Assembly: GCA_009926405.1 (NCBI GenBank)
Contig: RFOZ01000046.1
Coordinates: 1-10,530, forward strand
Direction: 5' to 3'
Source: Cytophagia bacterium
GTDB lineage: Bacteria; Bacteroidota; Bacteroidia; UBA7662
Length of the DNA: 10,530 nucleotides
Shown one piece after another: positions 6,235 to 10,530 of this stretch. A program made the position numbers and the translations under genes. Position 1 is the first letter of the stretch. The number at the start of each line of letters is the position of its first letter. The notes under the pieces are model-generated. The model had not been told where the DNA came from. It ran no database searches and was given only the letters and a program-made list of their open reading frames with translations.

Positions 6235-8133
6235 ATGACCAAAACCTACCTTGCTTTCTCGGCTTTCTTTCTGGCCTTGATTTTTGCCTCATTCCTATCC
6301 TCGGTTAGCGCCCAATCGCTCCGAGGGGAAAATCCTCGGTCCTATCCAGGTAAACAGGCCAACGAGGAGTTGAATCAACCTTCAAACGCTGTTTCTACCG
6401 GGTTTGGTGCCGAGAGCACTACTTCGCTATGGACCTTTGATTTTAGCGGTTCGACTGGATTGACATTTGGAAACGATGCCAACGGTGGTGCGCGTTGGAA
6501 AGTGGTTACGGCCCTTGAGCCGAACTTGACTACCCAGAATTTTGGCCCAACGTTCAATTCAACATCGGGCGGTTCTTTTGCGTTGATTAATTCCGATTCT
6601 TTTCCGGCGGATACCCAGGATGATTATCTGATTCTAAAGGTTGGTACCAGCTTGGTCGGACAGAGCGGTGTTCAATTGAGCTTTCGTCACTATTTCCGGC
6701 GCTTTGCGGAGGATCATGTGGTAGAGGTAAGCAGCGACTCTCTGACTTGGGTTCCTTTCTACAGCTCATCCACGGTGATTCCACGCAATACCACCATTAA
6801 TAATTCGACCCTCACGCGTATCAATATTTCCTCGGTCGCTGCCAATCAACCCCAAATTTGGGTCCGCTTCCGTTATGTGGGTGCGTGGGATTGGTTTTGG
6901 GCTTTGGATGATGTGGAGATTGCCAACTTGCCTCCCAACGACATGATTTTGGAAGACTGGGATATTGTTCCCAAAGTTGGCCTTTGCTTCAATGCCCAGA
7001 TGGCAAGATCTCAAATGCAGGATTCCTTGATTTTTTCGGGGGCAGTTCACAATTTTGGATTAAACACCCAGTCCAATGTCCGCCTCAATGCTCGGGCCTT
7101 TCAGGGGGCCACTCCTTTGTACAATACCAATTCCCCGGCCATTGCTGGGTTGTCGTCCAATGCGCGAGACACCCTGGATGCCAGCCCTTATTGGGCGATG
7201 AGTGGTCGGCCGGTAGGGACCTACACCCTTAAAATCGAGGTTCTTTCGGATTCTGCCGATGGTTCCCCGTCGAATAACCTGGATACCACCATGTTATTGG
7301 TTACCGAGGATCGAATTTCTCCTTTTTACCCCGCGTCTACCTCGCTTGGCACTTTAGGAACCGCCAGTTTTAGTGGTGAAGAAGATGGTGTTATTCTAAC
7401 ATCCCTTGTTAATCTTAGTGCTCAGGATACTGTAACAGGCATCCGTGTTTATCTGCGTTCTACCACCGTGCCCGGTGGCCTTGTTGCCGTAAGCATGCGC
7501 GATACCGATGGAATTGCCGGCTCACCCGCTATTGAATTTCCTGTTCTTGTTGAATCGGATTTGACTACGATTACAGCCGCCGATGTAGCCCGAGGGTACA
7601 TGGATATTCCTATACCCACCGTTTTGGCCGGGGTTCCGCAGGAAAGAATTTTACCCGCCGGTCCCTACTACGCAGCCGCTCAATTGTTTTCCAATTCCGG
7701 GGCCAATCATATTCGAATCCCGGATGATCTAAGCAACGATGCCTTTATGCCGTGGTATGCCTCCATGATTTACCTACCAACGGATGGTAGCTGGTATTCC
7801 AACGGGATTGCGGTGGGGGTTGCCGCTCTTTTTTCCAGCACCACCTCCGTGGGGGAATTGGCAACAACAGGTGCAGCACCCCAGGCGTATCCCAATCCTT
7901 TCCAGGATGAACTCTCTTGGAATCTGCGTTTGGATCAACCCACTGTTTTGAATTTGTTGTGTTACGATATGCAAGGTCGCTGTGTCGCCGAGGGCCCATC
8001 CATCTCTTCGGAAGGTGGGGATTTCGTTTATCGTTCCAGCCTGGGTCATCTCCCCAATGGTCTTTACCGAGTTGAACTACGGTCCGGCCAAAATCGCTTG
8101 GGATCTCGCCTTTTGGTCAAGACCGCTCGTTAA
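6235..8133 (+). CDS. Secreted T9SS-sorted multidomain protein, paralogue 1
   Basis: The function of this 632-aa exported protein is unknown. The ATG at 6235 gives a clear signal peptide (residues 1-26, hydrophobic core AFFLALIFASFL, likely cleavage after SVSA before QS). A polar linker (27-64) follows. A beta-rich jelly-roll-like domain (about 66-231) contains LSFRHYFRRF and ends in WFWALDDVEIA, as in MAM-like or galactose-binding-like folds. Residues 240-357 resemble an Ig/CARDB-type sandwich (VHNFGLNTQSNVRLNA, then SPSNNLDTT). A central module (about 365-533) includes DVARGYMDIPIPT, PQERILPAGPYYA and LFSNSGANHI. The C-terminus (551-632; AYPNPFQDELSW, YDMQGRCV, LPNGLYRVELRS, RLLVKTAR) is a type A T9SS sorting domain, so export across the outer membrane and surface attachment or release is inferred. 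I see no catalytic motif; adhesive or structural roles are possible. The neighbouring gene is a diverged paralogue. Confidence 0.88.
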   Translation: MTKTYLAFSAFFLALIFASFLSSVSAQSLRGENPRSYPGKQANEELNQPSNAVSTGFGAESTTSLWTFDFSGSTGLTFGNDANGGARWKVVTALEPNLTTQNFGPTFNSTSGGSFALINSDSFPADTQDDYLILKVGTSLVGQSGVQLSFRHYFRRFAEDHVVEVSSDSLTWVPFYSSSTVIPRNTTINNSTLTRINISSVAANQPQIWVRFRYVGAWDWFWALDDVEIANLPPNDMILEDWDIVPKVGLCFNAQMARSQMQDSLIFSGAVHNFGLNTQSNVRLNARAFQGATPLYNTNSPAIAGLSSNARDTLDASPYWAMSGRPVGTYTLKIEVLSDSADGSPSNNLDTTMLLVTEDRISPFYPASTSLGTLGTASFSGEEDGVILTSLVNLSAQDTVTGIRVYLRSTTVPGGLVAVSMRDTDGIAGSPAIEFPVLVESDLTTITAADVARGYMDIPIPTVLAGVPQERILPAGPYYAAAQLFSNSGANHIRIPDDLSNDAFMPWYASMIYLPTDGSWYSNGIAVGVAALFSSTTSVGELATTGAAPQAYPNPFQDELSWNLRLDQPTVLNLLCYDMQGRCVAEGPSISSEGGDFVYRSSLGHLPNGLYRVELRSGQNRLGSRLLVKTAR

Positions 8134-8196
8134 ACGACCTTATCACTTCTTCAACTGAAATCCATCAAAATCTCTGTTCCTGTAATCCCAAACAAC

Positions 8197-10221
8197 ATGA
8201 AAAATCTTCGCCCGTTCCTCCTTGGGGCTTTCATGGTGGCAGCCCCAGCCATCGCATGGACCCAGTCACGCCTTGGCACAACCCCACCGCAATCGCTGCG
8301 ACAGTCCGCTGCCAGTGCACTTGGAGAGTCATCCGCTGCATCCTCTACCAACCAGGATCCCTCCTTCAGGACCGAAGCCATCAACCTTTGGACCGAGAAT
8401 TTTAGTTCCAACCCCAACAGCCGTGGTTGGTTGAATTACGGTTTTCGTGGAATCAATACGGGGAACACCCCCGATACCAACGGCGTTTGGGAATACAGGG
8501 GCACGTCGACTCTTCCTGCCAGTGGAACCGGATCCCGCGGGGCCTACGCGGCAGGTACTACGGCCATCCAATCGCCTACCCGAACCAATGGTTTTATGAT
8601 TTTTGATTCGGACTGGTTGGATAACAACGGTTCACCAACCGGTACGGGTGTTTTGGGGTCTCCGCACCGAGGGATGCTGATCAGCCCATCCATTGACTTG
8701 AGCTCGAATGATTTTGTAAACCTTTCGTTTTATCAATACTACCGCCGCTTTGGGGGTCCGGGTGGTAGCCAAAGTTCAACCGCAAGCTACCTCTTGTTTT
8801 CGGTCGATAACGGATTGACTTGGTCCGATACGCTGGCCCTGAACAGCAATATTGCCGTCAATTCTTCTACATCCAGCAGCACGATGACCCGACTGAATGT
8901 ATCCCCTTACATCGGTGGTCAGGACAGTGTCAAGATTGCTTTCCTGTTCAACGGAGATTATTATTTCTGGATGGTGGATGATATCGCCATCGAGCAGGCT
9001 CCCCGCGTTGATATGACCATTACCGGCACTGCTTTCTTGCCGGATACGTCTGCAGGCCGTGGTATCGAGTACGGTATGGTGCCCAATGCCAACAAAACCC
9101 CGTTGACCTTCCAAGCTCGCGTTGCCAATATCGGAACCACTGTTCGTAACAATGTTCAACTACAGGTTTCGGTCATCGATACAACCGCACCGGGTACGCC
9201 ACTCTTCACCGGCACATCGGTTGTTCTGCCTTCTTTGGATCCCTTTACCGATACCCTTTTGAGTATCTCGACAGCTTACACGCCCAATCTACTCAAGTTC
9301 ACCCGGGTTAACTACAGCTTGGCTTTTGATTCCACGAGCATGGACTCCACGGCCAACAACACGGCTTCACGCCAATTTGAATTAACGGATTCTATGTTGG
9401 CCCTTAATGTGAGCTTTCCCGCATCGCAATTAACTTTTGGTACCCGGAATTTTACGGGGAATCCCCCTTCCGTTTTTGATATCAAAATTGCTAACATTTG
9501 TCAATTGGTAAGCACCGATACGGTTACCTCGGCGACGGCCCGGTTGGTGAACACCGGAACCTCCACATCGCAAGCAGGTGGTTTGATTTATTTCACCCTG
9601 GAAACGGGTGATGGGAGCACCGGATTGCCCGGTGGTACAGCTTCCGTTGTGCTCGAAACGGATTTGTACACGCTAACCGCTTCGGATATTTCAAGGGGCC
9701 GTGTGACAGTTCCATTTCCAGCAACCTTGGGAGGTAGCCCGCAGGAGCGTATTGTCAACCCTGGAGAGTATTGGTTGGTAGCGCACTTGTTTTCTAACAA
9801 CGGTTCCAATCATATCAGTTTGATTGACGACCAAACGGTGACCATGCCTTGGTTTGCCACGGTTTTGTTCCGGAGTACGGATTGGTTTAACAACGGCAAC
9901 GCCGCCCGCATGTCTCTGAATTTTGGACGTATTCCCACCGGAACCAATGTTGTTCCTCAAGAAATGCTGGCTGCGGTTGCTTACCCAAATCCAGGTTCAG
10001 ACTTGTTGAATATCAAGGTGAACGCAGCCCGTGATTTGGGTCAAACTCGTTTGGTGATGACCGACCTAACCGGTCGTACCGTCTTGGAGGAGCGTTTGAC
10101 TTGGAACGGAAACGGCGGACGCCATATCCTGGATATTTCTGCCCTTCCAAACGGAACTTACAGCCTTGAGATGTTAACCGAAGCAGGCCTAGCGCGGCAG
10201 CGTGTTGTAGTTCAACATTAA
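8197..10221 (+). CDS. Secreted T9SS-sorted multidomain protein, paralogue 2
   Basis: This is a 674-aa exported protein of unknown function with the same architecture as its upstream neighbour. The signal peptide covers about residues 1-20 (LLGAFMVAAPAIA core, cleavage probably after AIA), followed by a Ser/Ala/Gln-rich linker to about 60. A jelly-roll-like domain (64-267) has LSFYQYYRRF and FWMVDDIAIE at positions equivalent to the paralogue. An Ig/CARDB-like region (272-395; ARVANIGTTVRNNVQLQVSV) and a central module (400-577; DISRGRVTVPFPA, GSPQERIVNPGEYW, LFSNNGSNHI, MPWFA) follow. The type A T9SS sorting domain is at 595-674 (AYPNPGSDLLNIKV, MTDLTGRTVLEE, LPNGTYSLEML). Over 59 aligned residues of the central module (487-545) I count 31 identities with the paralogue. 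The 63-bp gap before it has neither TAnnTTTG nor a clear terminator, so co-transcription is plausible. A strong terminator follows. Confidence 0.88.
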   Translation: MKNLRPFLLGAFMVAAPAIAWTQSRLGTTPPQSLRQSAASALGESSAASSTNQDPSFRTEAINLWTENFSSNPNSRGWLNYGFRGINTGNTPDTNGVWEYRGTSTLPASGTGSRGAYAAGTTAIQSPTRTNGFMIFDSDWLDNNGSPTGTGVLGSPHRGMLISPSIDLSSNDFVNLSFYQYYRRFGGPGGSQSSTASYLLFSVDNGLTWSDTLALNSNIAVNSSTSSSTMTRLNVSPYIGGQDSVKIAFLFNGDYYFWMVDDIAIEQAPRVDMTITGTAFLPDTSAGRGIEYGMVPNANKTPLTFQARVANIGTTVRNNVQLQVSVIDTTAPGTPLFTGTSVVLPSLDPFTDTLLSISTAYTPNLLKFTRVNYSLAFDSTSMDSTANNTASRQFELTDSMLALNVSFPASQLTFGTRNFTGNPPSVFDIKIANICQLVSTDTVTSATARLVNTGTSTSQAGGLIYFTLETGDGSTGLPGGTASVVLETDLYTLTASDISRGRVTVPFPATLGGSPQERIVNPGEYWLVAHLFSNNGSNHISLIDDQTVTMPWFATVLFRSTDWFNNGNAARMSLNFGRIPTGTNVVPQEMLAAVAYPNPGSDLLNIKVNAARDLGQTRLVMTDLTGRTVLEERLTWNGNGGRHILDISALPNGTYSLEMLTEAGLARQRVVVQH

Positions 10222-10242
10222 TTTATTCCAATGCTAGAAAGG

Positions 10243-10269
10243 CCGCCCCCATCCGGGGGCGGTTTTTTT
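10243..10269 (+). terminator. Strong Rho-independent terminator after the T9SS pair
   Basis: CCGCCCCC (10243-10250), loop ATCC, GGGGGCGG (10255-10262) and seven T (10263-10269) form a perfect 8-bp GC stem with a T tract. It lies 21 nt after the TAA of the second T9SS gene and isolates it from murB. Confidence 0.93.
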
Positions 10270-10273
10270 ATGG

Positions 10274-10281
10274 AAGCTTTG
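10274..10281 (+). promoter_or_regulatory. Possible -7 box of murB (one mismatch)
   Basis: AAGCTTTG differs from TAnnTTTG at one base and sits 11 nt before the proposed TTG start of murB. Because a strong terminator ends just upstream, murB needs a promoter in this short gap, which makes the site plausible. No -33 element is evident apart from the terminator T-run. Confidence 0.3.
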
Positions 10282-10292
10282 TTATCGACGCC

Positions 10293-10530
10293 TTGAAAAT
10301 TTACAAGAATCACGATCTAAGTCGTTACAACACCTTTGGTTTGGGGGTGCAGGCCGCCTATTTTTTGGATGTGAACCGGGAGGATGATTTGCCCAGAGCG
10401 ATCGAAACAGCGGATGAACTTACCCAGGGTAAATTCATGTTTTTGGGTGGAGGTAGCAATGTTTTGTTTTGCGGAGATTACAAAGGGGCTGTTATTCGAT
10501 TGGCTTTTGGAGGGATTGTTGAACATGAAA
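10293..10530 (+). CDS. murB: UDP-N-acetylmuramate dehydrogenase, 3'-truncated by window edge
   Basis: MurB reduces UDP-GlcNAc-enolpyruvate to UDP-MurNAc with NADPH and FAD, the second committed step of cytoplasmic peptidoglycan precursor synthesis. The frame reads KIYKNHDLSRYNTFGLG, then FLGGGSNVLF, the FAD-binding signature of MurB, and GAVIRLAFGG; about 79 codons are visible. No ATG or GTG occurs in frame between the terminator and the conserved YNTFG. The TTG at 10293 places about 11 residues before YNTFG, as in other Bacteroidota MurB proteins, so I take TTG as the start. An out-of-frame 8-codon ATG reading frame (10270-10296) ends in a TGA that overlaps this TTG. It is separated from the T9SS genes by a strong terminator and belongs to a different transcription unit. 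Identity is firm; the start is likely but not certain. Confidence 0.85.
   Translation, partial: MKIYKNHDLSRYNTFGLGVQAAYFLDVNREDDLPRAIETADELTQGKFMFLGGGSNVLFCGDYKGAVIRLAFGGIVEHE

Noticed and set aside
1..10530. CRISPR array, insertion sequence, tRNA/rRNA, glycine riboswitch or phage-defence system
   Set aside because: No spaced direct repeats, transposase, integrase, tRNA-like fold or defence-type domain was seen; the gaps between genes are too short to hold most of these.

Overview
The window looks like a chromosomal segment of a member of the Bacteroidota. Three things point there: two large secreted proteins end in type IX secretion (T9SS) sorting domains; several genes are preceded by the Bacteroidota -7 promoter box TAnnTTTG and lack clear Shine-Dalgarno sequences; and adk and obg sit next to each other. 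Coding density is high, and no gene-free stretch exceeds about 75 bases. I cannot name the genus.

Layout. (1) 1-400, plus strand: the 3' part of a methylmalonyl-CoA epimerase gene. (2) 422-3225, minus strand: a tight adk-obg-kbl operon with 15 and 17 nt gaps, encoding adenylate kinase, the ribosome-assembly GTPase Obg and glycine C-acetyltransferase. It converges on the epimerase gene. (3) 3226-3297: a 72-bp divergent control region with a TAnnTTTG box facing each way, only 4-6 nt from each start codon, and a GC-rich inverted repeat between them. (4) 3298-6174, plus strand: full-length gcvP, the glycine decarboxylase P-protein, closed by a terminator that shares bases with its tandem stop codon. 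(5) 6235-8133 and 8197-10221, plus strand: two tandem paralogous secreted proteins of 632 and 674 aa, each with a signal peptide, a jelly-roll-like domain, an Ig/CARDB-like region, a conserved central module of unknown function and a T9SS sorting domain. A strong terminator follows the second. (6) 10293-10530, plus strand: the 5' end of murB, apparently starting at TTG and cut by the window edge.

How the genes relate. Kbl joins threonine-derived 2-amino-3-oxobutyrate to glycine, and GcvP decarboxylates glycine into the one-carbon pool, so the divergent region may sit at a glycine node. Tdh, GcvT and GcvH are not in the window. The epimerase acts in propionyl-CoA/methylmalonyl-CoA metabolism. 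Adk, Obg and MurB are housekeeping. The T9SS pair is the least understood part.

Most of the window is ordinary core genome. I see no defence system, mobile element, CRISPR array or RNA gene. The points most worth a second look are the central module shared by the T9SS pair, the compact near-leaderless divergent promoters with their inverted repeat, and the murB start region.
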